DNA of 60,423 bases, from assembly GCF_011927635.1 (NCBI RefSeq), contig NZ_JAATJB010000019.1, forward strand, positions 1-60,423. Direction: 5' to 3'. A model generated the notes under the pieces. It ran no database searches. It saw nothing but the letters and a program-made list of their open reading frames with translations, and was not told where the DNA came from. The stretch's first letter is position 1. The number at the start of each line of letters is the position of its first letter. Shown piece after piece: positions 36,408-44,158 of the stretch. The position numbers and the translations under genes are program-made. Origin of the DNA: Sphingomonas trueperi (GTDB lineage: Bacteria > Pseudomonadota > Alphaproteobacteria > Sphingomonadales > Sphingomonadaceae).

Positions 36408-37603
36408 TAATCGGCCAGCCTGAGCTCGCGCACATCACCCGAGGCCATCGTCAGCTTTACGAGGGTGCCAGCAGGCCGGGAGCGCACTTGCCAGAGCTCC
36501 CCACGCGTATAGTTCGCATCGATCGAATGGCCGTTCACCGCCACGATCCGGTCGCCGACCGCCCAGCCAGCCTTTTCCGCGGGACTGTTCGCCGCCACAT
36601 GAACAACGGTGAGCGCCGTTGGTGAGGCTGCGAGGCCAAGGCCGCTACGGTCCTTCAGCATCGGCAGGCGACGACGAGGACCGAGTGGCCGGAGCCACAC
36701 GAATCCGGCGGTCACGTCGAACACCACGTCGAATTGAGCGATCAGCGGTAGGCCGACATTGCCAACCGTGCTGGTGGAGAGCCAAGCTCTCATCCCGAGT
36801 GTGGGGACGTTCGAGACGCCAAGCCCTTCGATGTTGATGTTCTGGATCGTGAAAGCATCGTTGATACGCACACCATCGACGCCGCCGATCGCCGCGGTCG
36901 AGACGAGCTTCCCGTTCAACAGCCCTTGATCGCGGGCATAGGCCGACGAGAGCATCAGCGCGGCCGAGCTGCCAAGATCGATCATCAAGGGCACGGGAGA
37001 CAGGCCCTCGACGGAGGCCCGGATGAACAGCTCCTGCTTGGCACCGCGTCCGAGCGCGACAGCGCGCCAGTCGGGGCCGGCGAGAAACGTGCCTGACTTG
37101 ACGACCGCCATACGCCTGTTCGCGAAATCGAGCGCGATGCAGCTGCCCGTGAACATATCGGCACCGAGGAGAACGTCGATCGGTCGTCCGAAGGCCGCCG
37201 ACACTGAACTCAGATCACCAACAACGGCAAAGGGTAAGCGACGGGTTTCGCGGGCGAGCTGTACGTCGATGTCGCGGACCAGCAGCACCGGGGCCTTGGC
37301 GCTCAGCCCGCTAATCATGCGCCGCTCACCATTGTTCAAGCCGAGCTTCGCCGCGAGCGCCGTGCTCATGATCGACGCGCCGCTGCCACTGTCGAGCACC
37401 GCCCGCGCCGGCACTCCGCGCACTTGTGCCGAAACAAGGAGGGTATCACCCGTGCCGACTTCCAGCGGCTCCCATTCGAGGTGAGCCGCGCCGAAGTTCC
37501 ACGAGGCCGCAGACCGGGAAGTCTGTCGCGCGAGCGTTGGAGAACCGAGCACCAAGCCGGTTCCACAGGCCACCAACCGCGCCACTAATGAGCGTCGAGA
37601 CAT
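36401..37603 (-). CDS. secreted retropepsin-like aspartic protease with PDZ domain
   Basis: A 400-residue protein with a Tat-like or Sec signal (MSRRSLVARLVACGTGLVLG). Two retropepsin-like halves carry D-S-G (AVLDSGSGASIM near residue 65) and a degenerate D-L-G (LMIDLGSSAALML near residue 200). A C-terminal PDZ domain (about 315-395) contains VHVAANSPAEKAGWAVGDRI. The second half lacks the Ser/Thr of the D-T/S-G motif, so activity may require dimerisation or be lost. It starts 68 bp after a MerR-type promoter, which links it to metal control. Its stop overlaps the convergent merR gene by seven bases. Confidence 0.75.
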   Translation of the reverse strand: MSRRSLVARLVACGTGLVLGSPTLARQTSRSAASWNFGAAHLEWEPLEVGTGDTLLVSAQVRGVPARAVLDSGSGASIMSTALAAKLGLNNGERRMISGLSAKAPVLLVRDIDVQLARETRRLPFAVVGDLSSVSAAFGRPIDVLLGADMFTGSCIALDFANRRMAVVKSGTFLAGPDWRAVALGRGAKQELFIRASVEGLSPVPLMIDLGSSAALMLSSAYARDQGLLNGKLVSTAAIGGVDGVRINDAFTIQNINIEGLGVSNVPTLGMRAWLSTSTVGNVGLPLIAQFDVVFDVTAGFVWLRPLGPRRRLPMLKDRSGLGLAASPTALTVVHVAANSPAEKAGWAVGDRIVAVNGHSIDANYTRGELWQVRSRPAGTLVKLTMASGDVRELRLADYY

Positions 37604-37670
37604 ACCGATTGCTTCAACACGGGCCGTCAAAAAGCCACCTCCAGCCCCCCGTCCGCAGGAGAGCAAATTG

Positions 37671-37701
37671 CGGTTACATGCTCTAGCAACTGGAGGAGCA
37701 A
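37671..37701 (-). promoter_or_regulatory. MerR-type promoter upstream of the retropepsin/PDZ gene
   Basis: On the minus strand, -35 TTGCTC (37701-37696), a 19-bp spacer with dyad CTCCAGTTGCTAGAG, and -10 TAACCG (37676-37671). The CTCxAG...CTAGAG dyad resembles PbrR/CadR/ZntR operators. Confidence 0.6.
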
Positions 37702-37865
37702 GGGTTTTTGAAGCGCCCGAAATGCTATCCTGTTCAAATGCCCTCTCGAAAATGAGCAGTTGAGGCAGGTCAGGAACCGGTCGAATAAGACCGAAGTAGG
37801 CAATTTCGCTTGCGCGACCTTGGCGAGCAGGACCCCAGTTCACGAAGAAACGTGAAGCTATCGCC

Positions 37866-38087
37866 TCACCCGCAGCAGCCCGCCACAGTCCCGTTTGCTT
37901 TCGCTTCCTGGATCGGAGGGCATGGGACATCGCCAAATGAGCAGAACACGCAGCAGTCGCCAGCCAGGGGCCGCAGCACCACCGCGCAATGCCGGCAATC
38001 ATAGAAGAATTGGCAGGCGTTGGTGGGCATCCTTTCGGTGGCCACCCCGCCGCATTTGGGACAGGTCAGGGTTGAGGTGAGCTGCAT
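37866..38087 (-). CDS. GDCCVFCSYG-type small cysteine protein
   Basis: A 73-residue protein with a rubredoxin-like CPKCG near residue 9, C-x2-C in YDCRHCAVVL, and the signature GDCCVFCSFGDVPCPPIQ. This small family is often found beside merT-like genes on sphingomonad and other proteobacterial elements. It has no signal peptide and probably binds metal in the cytoplasm. The start overlaps the merT stop by one base, indicating translational coupling. Function unproven. Confidence 0.75.
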   Translation of the reverse strand: MQLTSTLTCPKCGGVATERMPTNACQFFYDCRHCAVVLRPLAGDCCVFCSFGDVPCPPIQEAKANGTVAGCCG

Positions 38088-38503
38088 CAGGAAAGCGCGT
38101 TCATCAGCGGCGCTTCTAGGAGGTCCCAGGCGAACGCGATAAGCGTCAGAACCGTTCCAATCGCGAGCAGGATAGGTGTCGCGCGCGAGGGCAGCGGCAT
38201 TGTGCAGGACCGGTCCCCAGCACAGGACCTCCGCCGCTGCGCGTAGGCCCACCACCCAGCAGCCAAGCCGATGAGGGAGGTCGCCGTTAGCGGCCACCGT
38301 AGTGGTATCAGCGCGGCGAAGTTGCTGGACAGGCCCGCCCCCAGGCCGAGCGCCGCGAGTGCGAGGGGCAGGACGCAGCATGACGCCGCAGCTAGAACAG
38401 CGGCTAAGCTCGCAAGCGCGCCGAGGGCGGATAGCCCCGTGTCGGCGCGACGTCGTGACGTTGGTGCGCCTAGGGGTTCACGCGGGATGGTCTCTTGGTT
38501 CAT
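38087..38503 (-). CDS. merT: MerT-like mercuric ion transport protein
   Basis: A 138-residue inner-membrane protein. Helix 1 contains the vicinal cysteine pair and motif AAASCCVLPLALAALGLGAG characteristic of MerT. Helix 2 follows with PLRWPLTATSLIGLAAGWW, then a loop with a second cysteine pair (RRSCAGDRSC) and a third helix. MerT carries Hg2+ inward for reduction by MerA, but no merA or merP lies in this window. Control is by the divergent MerR via the promoter at 38528-38558. Confidence 0.8.
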   Translation of the reverse strand: MNQETIPREPLGAPTSRRRADTGLSALGALASLAAVLAAASCCVLPLALAALGLGAGLSSNFAALIPLRWPLTATSLIGLAAGWWAYAQRRRSCAGDRSCTMPLPSRATPILLAIGTVLTLIAFAWDLLEAPLMNALS

Positions 38504-38527
38504 CTATCGCCTCTAGCGGGTTAGCCC

Positions 38528-38558
38528 GTTATGCATCCTGTAGTGACTACAGGAGCAA
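38528..38558 (-). promoter_or_regulatory. MerR promoter/operator between merT and merR
   Basis: On the minus strand, -35 TTGCTC (38558-38553), a 19-bp spacer, and -10 CATAAC (38533-38528). The spacer overlaps the perfect dyad CCTGTAGTGACTACAGG (plus strand, 38537-38553). This is the classic arrangement activated by MerR-type sensors. Confidence 0.75.
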
Positions 38559-38565
38559 GCAATAT

Positions 38566-38982
38566 ATGCGCGTTGAGGAAAGCATCACGATCGGCGAGCT
38601 GTCTCGCCGGACTGGCGTGAATATCGAGACGATCCGGTACTTCGAGCGCGTTGGTGTTCTCGCAACGCCACCCCGCACAAGCGGCGGGCGGCGGGTATAT
38701 GGGACCGGTCACGTCCGCGCACTTGGGTTCGTCCGTCGCGCGCGCGAACTCGGCTTCTCCCCGGCCGAGGTGCGCGCGATCCTGTCTCTTGGCGGTTCTG
38801 CGCAGGCGTCATGCAGTGAGGTCCGCGAGATCGCGGCTCACCATCTAGAGCGTGTGCGCGCTAAGATGGAGGATCTGGCGCAACTAGAAAGCCTGCTGGC
38901 TGCGACCATCGACCGTTGCGAAGGCGACGGGGCGGCGAGGTGCGCCGTGATCGACTTGCTGAACCAACATTCGACTGCGTAG
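38566..38982 (+). CDS. merR: MerR-family mercury-type regulator
   Basis: A 138-residue MerR regulator: ITIGELSRRTGVNIETIRYF, then GGRRVYGTGHVRALGFVRRA. Metal cysteines lie in QASCSEVREIA and in the pair RCEGDGAARCAVIDLL, spaced as in mercury and related sensors. It is divergent from merT, with a perfect dyad between them, and should activate merT and the coupled cysteine protein gene on metal binding. The ATG at 38566 starts just after the dyad. Confidence 0.87.
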   Translation: MRVEESITIGELSRRTGVNIETIRYFERVGVLATPPRTSGGRRVYGTGHVRALGFVRRARELGFSPAEVRAILSLGGSAQASCSEVREIAAHHLERVRAKMEDLAQLESLLAATIDRCEGDGAARCAVIDLLNQHSTA

Positions 38983-39055
38983 ATGTCGCATCGCACCCCG
39001 TACTCGCGCAAACGGTCGATAACGGAGCCGATCACCATCACCACGGCACGCGGCC

Positions 39056-40303
39056 CTAGCCACCTATGTGGACGTTGCGCATCACGAAGCCGCTTTTCGG
39101 AAGCGCTGGCAGCCTGGCGAAATCGATGCTCAGGTCTTGGTCCGGTACGTCATAGCGCATCGCGTTGACGAGGAGGTGTGCCGCCACCTTCATGATCGCG
39201 AGGACGATCCATTCGCCGGGACAGCGATGGCCGAGATAGTGATCGCCGCCGCCCTGCGGAATGAAGTTGAAGGAGTCTTCGTCCCAAGCCCTGAAACGCT
39301 CAGGGCGAAACTCCTGGGGGTCGGCCCAGGTCGCTGCGTCGTGATTGCTCCCATAAAGGTCTAGCACCACTTGACGCCCTTCCGGAAAGGCCATCCCCTC
39401 CCACTCGAAATCTTGGCTCGCGCGCGCCACCACAGCGGGAAAGAAGGGATAGAATCGGCGGACCTCTTGGACGAAGAGCTCGGCATAGTCCGGCTGCTGA
39501 ACCAAGGCCGCCCTGATCCCTGAACAGGTTTGCAGCGCGTGGGCGACGAAGGTGATGTACACTGCGATCGCGACGGTCGGGCGAAGGACATTTACCAGTT
39601 CGACCGCTGCGACGTGCGGCGAAAGAAGATCGTCGTGCCGGTCGCGATGCCAGGCTATCGCGTAAGCCGCGGTCCCCGAGCCCGAGCCGATGCTCCCGGC
39701 CCGAATGCCTTCAATGATCCGCTTCGCCCATGCGTCGACGCGACGACGGGCCAGCCGTGACCAAAGATGCCTTGGGCTCGCCGAGCCGGCGGCGTCGAAC
39801 AGCGCCCGCAGCTCGCCCGCGCGGTTGCCGGCTTCATCGTCCGGAAGAGGAACTCCCGCCCAAGCGCATACCGCTCGCGTCAGCGGCTCATGCAACTCGT
39901 CATAGAAGACGATCTCTCCTTTGCGCGTCCAGCCCGGCACCGCCCTGCGCCACTCGGCCTCGAACAATTGCGCCAGCGCCCGCACGCGCTCTGGTGTCAT
40001 CAGGCCCATGAACATCTGCTTGCGGTGCCGATGGGTCTCGCCGTCCAGACCCTGAACGCCGCCTTGGCCCAGCAGTGTCTTCTGAATAGCGACCGGCATG
40101 GCACCTTCGCGCTCGAAGCGGGTCGTATCGTAGAAGATTTCGGCGGCCTTGGCCCCCTTAAGGCAGTTGGTCTTTTTCAGCAGGAAACGGGATTCAAAAG
40201 CGTTTGCGCCTAGGCGCTGGCACTGCCTGGAGATGAACCGATAGGGATCGGCGAGGAGAGAAAGGGTTTCGTCCGGGCCTTTCGTGTGTGGTGTCTTAGG
40301 CAT
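39056..40303 (-). CDS. CYP152-type cytochrome P450 peroxygenase (fatty-acid hydroxylase)
   Basis: A 415-residue P450 of the CYP152 class, which uses H2O2 to hydroxylate fatty acids at the alpha or beta carbon and needs no reductase. Visible marks are LVNVLRPTVAIAVYITF, where Arg-Pro replaces the usual acid-alcohol pair in the I helix, the ExxR helix VQEVRRFYPFFP, and the heme loop PQGGGDHYLGHRCPGEWI with its Cys near residue 362. The best-known relative is P450-SP-alpha of Sphingomonas paucimobilis. AAGGAG lies upstream, somewhat far from the ATG. Its presence among metal genes is unexplained. Confidence 0.9.
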   Translation of the reverse strand: MPKTPHTKGPDETLSLLADPYRFISRQCQRLGANAFESRFLLKKTNCLKGAKAAEIFYDTTRFEREGAMPVAIQKTLLGQGGVQGLDGETHRHRKQMFMGLMTPERVRALAQLFEAEWRRAVPGWTRKGEIVFYDELHEPLTRAVCAWAGVPLPDDEAGNRAGELRALFDAAGSASPRHLWSRLARRRVDAWAKRIIEGIRAGSIGSGSGTAAYAIAWHRDRHDDLLSPHVAAVELVNVLRPTVAIAVYITFVAHALQTCSGIRAALVQQPDYAELFVQEVRRFYPFFPAVVARASQDFEWEGMAFPEGRQVVLDLYGSNHDAATWADPQEFRPERFRAWDEDSFNFIPQGGGDHYLGHRCPGEWIVLAIMKVAAHLLVNAMRYDVPDQDLSIDFARLPALPKSGFVMRNVHIGG

Positions 40304-40375
40304 GACCGGTCCGGTGATTGTTGGGTCTCCTTTGATTAACTCGGAGGAATATCACGGGTTGCAGGCTCACGACAG

Positions 40376-41037
40376 GTGACGAACGAGGACGATCAGGGCG
40401 GAGCAGGCGCGGCCGAGGCGTTCGAGGCCATGCGCGGCGAGCTGGCGCTGCGCCGTGGAGGGCTTGGCGGCCGAGCGCGGCGATCGACATACCCGACCAT
40501 ACCGAGACGCTTGGCGTGCTCCAGCAGAACGTGAACACGGCAGGCGAGAACGTCGCGCGCATCGGCCAATTCCTGAAAGCGGCCCCGGCGCTGGCGATGA
40601 CGCCGGAGCAGATGGCGCAGCGCATCGCCGCGGCGGGCAGCGCCGCCCGGCGCGAGGATCAGGCGGCGCTCGCCAAGGCGGGCGAGGACAAGGCCCGCAT
40701 CATGGCCGATCTTCGCGCCATCGCCGGGTCCGCATGGACACGCGCCGACCAGAAGAATCGGCAGCTATGGTTTGCCCTGGGTGGGGTGGCGGCCGGCATC
40801 CTCGCATGGGCGATCGTGCCGGGCCTGGTCGCGCGCGAGATCGCACCGGCGAGCTGGCAATGGCCCGAGCGCATGGCGGCGCGGACGCTCGACTTGCCCC
40901 GCTGGGAAGCCGGGCAGCGTATGATCCAGAGCGCCAGTCCCACCGCGTTCCGCGCCATCGTCGGGGCCGACAGGATCGTGACGGCCAACCGCGCGGCGAT
41001 CGAGGGGTGCGGCAAAGCCGCAGCGCGAAACGCGTGA
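40376..41037 (+). pseudogene. DUF6118 family protein, frameshifted remnant
   Basis: The sequence encodes a DUF6118-like plasmid protein in three successive frames. From GTG 40376 it reads AAEAFEAMRGELALRR. From about 40455 it shifts by one base to VEGLAAERGD. It shifts again before 40516 to LQQNVNTAGENVARIGQFL, and then runs openly to 41037. The main body holds a predicted helix pair (FALGGVAAGILAWAIVPGLV) and the conserved WPERMAA and WEAGQRMI segments. The final ~10 residues also look out of frame. The intact part from 40516 (173 residues) could still be translated, but the conserved N-terminus is broken. Confidence 0.65.
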
Positions 41038-41089
41038 AACGGTGCGACGCACGATCACGCTCAAGTGGAGTAAAAGTTAGCCGCGCAAG

Positions 41090-41473
41090 TTATTCAGCCA
41101 AGCGTTCGATGATCGGACAATCAGGCCGATCATCGCCATGACAGGCTTGGGCGAGCCCGGTAAGCGAGCGGCGCATGGCGTCCAAGACGCGGACCTTGCG
41201 GCCCAGTTCGGCAGCGCGGGCTTCCGCCAGCGTCTTCACTTCCGCGCTCGACCGATCGCGATCCGACCACAGCCCCAGCAGCGTGCGGATTTCCTCGATC
41301 GGGAACCCCAGGTCGCGCGCGTTGGCGATAAATCGCAGCCGATGAACGTCAGCGTCGGCGTAGTCCCGGTAGTTCCCGCGCCGTGGCGGCGCGGGCACCA
41401 AACCAATCTTTTCATAGTGGCGGATCATGCGTTGGGAGACGCCGCTGGCGTCCGACGCCGCTCCGATGTTCAC
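41090..41473 (-). CDS. cueR: CueR-type copper-responsive MerR regulator
   Basis: A 127-residue MerR-family regulator. DNA-binding region NIGAASDASGVSQRMIRHYE, then RDYADADVHRLRFIANA. The metal loop ACHGDDRPDCPIIERL has a C-x7-C pair identical in spacing to CueR Cys112/Cys120, which binds Cu(I) or Ag(I). It follows the copper ATPase gene with a four-base overlap and should activate that operon from the promoter at 43969-43999, including its own gene. Confidence 0.88.
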   Translation of the reverse strand: MNIGAASDASGVSQRMIRHYEKIGLVPAPPRRGNYRDYADADVHRLRFIANARDLGFPIEEIRTLLGLWSDRDRSSAEVKTLAEARAAELGRKVRVLDAMRRSLTGLAQACHGDDRPDCPIIERLAE

Positions 41474-43944
41474 AGCTTTACCGCGTTGAGCCGCAGTGCG
41501 TTCAGGACCACGGTGAAGGACGAGAGCGCCATCGCTGCACCGGCCAGCATCGGCGACAGCAGGATACCGGCAACCGGGTAAAGCACGCCGGCCGCAACCG
41601 GCACGCCGATTCCGTTGAACAAGAACGAGAAGAACAGGTTTTGGCGGATATTTCGCATCGTCGCGCGAGCGAGCTTGCGGGCGCGCACGATCGCCGAGAG
41701 ATCGCCGCGCGTGAGCGTCATGCCGGCGCTTTCGATCGCCACGTCTGTTCCCGTTCCCATCGCCAAGCCGACATCCGCGGCGGCGAGCGCCGGGGCGTCG
41801 TTGATCCCATCGCCCGCCATTGCGACCCTTGCGCCGCTCGCTTTCAGCTCGCCGATGATACGCGCCTTGTCTTCCGGCAGCAGATCGGCGCGCACGTCAT
41901 CAAGACCGCCCACGGCGCGCGCGACAGCATCGGCCGTCCCACGATTGTCGCCGGTGAGCATGACGACCCGCAGGCCCTCCTTGCGAAGCGCGGCAATAGC
42001 GTCGCGCGCCGATGCGCGCACCGGATCGGCGACTGCGAGCAGACCGGCGAGCGCCCCGTCGATCGCGACGAGGATGATGCCCGCGCCTTCGCCACGGTGA
42101 CGATCGGCCGCGGCGTCGACCGGCTTGAGATCAGCGCCGATCCGGCTCATTTGCACCGCATTGCCAATCACGACCGAGCGGCCGCCCACCGTGGCGCTGA
42201 CACCCAGCCCGGTTTGCGAGGCAAAGTCCGCGACTGTGCCGAGCTGCAATCCTCGTTCTTTGGCGGCAACGACGATTGCGTGCGCGAGCGGATGTTCGGA
42301 TTGGCCTTCGACGGCCGCGGCAAGCGCGAGCATGTCGTTCTCTCCGACCGCGCTGACCGTCTCGACCGCGATCAGCTTGGGCTTGCCTTCCGTGAGCGTA
42401 CCCGTCTTGTCGATGACAAGGGTATCGACCTTTTCCAGCCCCTGTAAGGCTTCCGCGTTCTTCACCAGCACGCCGGCCTGAGCGCCGCGTCCCGTGCCGA
42501 CCATGATCGACATGGGCGTGGCGAGCCCGAGCGCGCACGGGCAGGCGATCACCAGCACTGCGATGGCGTTAAGCAGGGCATGGCCCATGCGCGGCTCAGG
42601 GCCGACCAGCGACCAAGTGATGAAGGTCGCAATCGAGATCAGCACGACGAGCGGCACGAACCATCCTGAAACCCGATCGGCGACCGCCTGTATCGGGGCG
42701 CGGCTTCGCTGCGCTTCCGCGACCATGCGGACGATACGCGCGAGCATCGTGTCCGAACCAACCGCGCGGGCTTCCATCACCAGGCTGCCCGTCCCGTTGA
42801 CGGTGCCCCCGGTAACGATCGCCTCGACTTCCTTGAGGACCGGCGCGGGTTCGCCGGTGAGCATGGCTTCGTCGACCGACGAACGACCCTCGACCACGAC
42901 GCCATCGACCGGGATGGCTTCACCGGGGCGGACCCGCAGCCGGTCACCGGTTGCCACGTCGGCAAGCCCGACTTCTTCTTCAGAACCGTCAGGCTGCAAG
43001 CGTCGCGCCGTCTTGGGGGCGAGATCCATGAGAGCGCGGATCGCGCGCCCTGTCGCCGCCCTAGCGCGCAGTTCGAGCACTTGCCCGAGCAGCACCAGTG
43101 TCACCACGACGCCGGCCGCCTCGTAATAGACGGGAACCATGCTCCCATGCGTGCGGAAGGTCGCTGGGAAGATGCCCGGCGCGAGCGTCGCGACCACGCT
43201 ATAGAGGAAGGCGGCACCTACGCCGATCGCGATCAGTGTGAACATATTGAGATGGCGGGTACGAAGCGATGTCCACCCCCGCTCGAAAAACGGCCAGCCC
43301 GCCCACAGCACGATCGGCGCGGTGAGTGCGAGCTGGACCCAAGGCGAGGCCGCAGGGCTAACCACATGCAGGCCTAACATTTCCGCGAACATCGAGACGA
43401 CGAGCAGCGGGATCGTGAGCGCGCCCGCCACCCACAGTCGGCGCGTGAAGTCGACCAGCTCAGGGTTGGGAGTATCGTCGAGCGACGGTTCTTCGGGTTC
43501 GAGCGCCATGCCGCAGATTGGGCAAGTTCCCGGCCCTTCCTGGCGAATTTGCGGGTGCATCGGGCACGTCCACATCGCCCCCGGCGTCGCCATCGGCTCC
43601 GGTTTCGGCTTATCGCTCAGATAGGCGTCAGGATTGGCGACAAACTTGCTCCGGCACCCTGCGCTACAGAAATGATAGGCATGACCAGCGTGCTCGGCAT
43701 GGTGTGTCGTTTTTGCGGGATCGACCGTCATGCCGCACACCGCGTCGATCACTGCTGCTGCGGCATCGTTGTCCTTACTGCCCGAGCAGCAGCCGCCCGC
43801 TTCGGTGTGATGATGTTCGTGCTCGATCTTTGCGGGAGCGGCCGAGCCGCCCCCGCAACAGGATGAGGGCGTGGAAACCGATTCAGGCGCAGGCTTCGAA
43901 CAGCCGCAACGCCCGGCTTGGGAATGGTAATGAGGGTCGTTCAT
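41470..43944 (-). CDS. copA: copper-exporting P1B-1 ATPase with YHS and metal-binding N-terminal domains
   Basis: An 824-residue P-type ATPase that exports Cu(I)/Ag(I). The start region is Cys/His-rich (RCGCSKP, SSCCGGG, EHEHHH, GGCCSG). A YHS domain follows (DAVCGMTVDPAKTTHH, about 66-110), then a heavy-metal-binding zinc-ribbon-like domain (TCPMHPQIR...TCPICGM, about 123-146). The membrane site is CPC (IACPCALGLATP, near 466), with DKTGTLTEGKP and MAGDGINDAPAL downstream. CPC with this N-terminal set places it in the P1B-1 group. The ATG at 43944 is preferred over an upstream start at 43971, which would overlap the promoter. Confidence 0.92.
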   Translation of the reverse strand: MNDPHYHSQAGRCGCSKPAPESVSTPSSCCGGGSAAPAKIEHEHHHTEAGGCCSGSKDNDAAAAVIDAVCGMTVDPAKTTHHAEHAGHAYHFCSAGCRSKFVANPDAYLSDKPKPEPMATPGAMWTCPMHPQIRQEGPGTCPICGMALEPEEPSLDDTPNPELVDFTRRLWVAGALTIPLLVVSMFAEMLGLHVVSPAASPWVQLALTAPIVLWAGWPFFERGWTSLRTRHLNMFTLIAIGVGAAFLYSVVATLAPGIFPATFRTHGSMVPVYYEAAGVVVTLVLLGQVLELRARAATGRAIRALMDLAPKTARRLQPDGSEEEVGLADVATGDRLRVRPGEAIPVDGVVVEGRSSVDEAMLTGEPAPVLKEVEAIVTGGTVNGTGSLVMEARAVGSDTMLARIVRMVAEAQRSRAPIQAVADRVSGWFVPLVVLISIATFITWSLVGPEPRMGHALLNAIAVLVIACPCALGLATPMSIMVGTGRGAQAGVLVKNAEALQGLEKVDTLVIDKTGTLTEGKPKLIAVETVSAVGENDMLALAAAVEGQSEHPLAHAIVVAAKERGLQLGTVADFASQTGLGVSATVGGRSVVIGNAVQMSRIGADLKPVDAAADRHRGEGAGIILVAIDGALAGLLAVADPVRASARDAIAALRKEGLRVVMLTGDNRGTADAVARAVGGLDDVRADLLPEDKARIIGELKASGARVAMAGDGINDAPALAAADVGLAMGTGTDVAIESAGMTLTRGDLSAIVRARKLARATMRNIRQNLFFSFLFNGIGVPVAAGVLYPVAGILLSPMLAGAAMALSSFTVVLNALRLNAVKL

Positions 43945-43968
43945 GGCAAGACTCCTTCGACCCGAGAG

Positions 43969-43999
43969 CATGTAGGGTATGACACCGTGTTAGGGTCAA
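43969..43999 (-). promoter_or_regulatory. CueR-type promoter for copA-cueR
   Basis: On the minus strand, -35 TTGACC (43999-43994), a 19-bp spacer containing the dyad ACACGGTGT, and -10 TACATG (43974-43969). The spacer length is that required for MerR/CueR activation, and the site lies 25 bp before the ATPase start. Confidence 0.6.
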
Positions 44000-44158
44000 G
44001 GCCCTGTCGGCACCGCTGGCGTGTATGTTGAATCTACGCGCGGGAGCGGCGTTGCCCTCATATTGCGGGGGCCAGCTCTACACCCTCGACGCCATAAGGG
44101 CCGCAGCTTAGGTCTATTACTAGCTCGCCAAACGCGGGCCGGGGGCAATCGGGGACAT

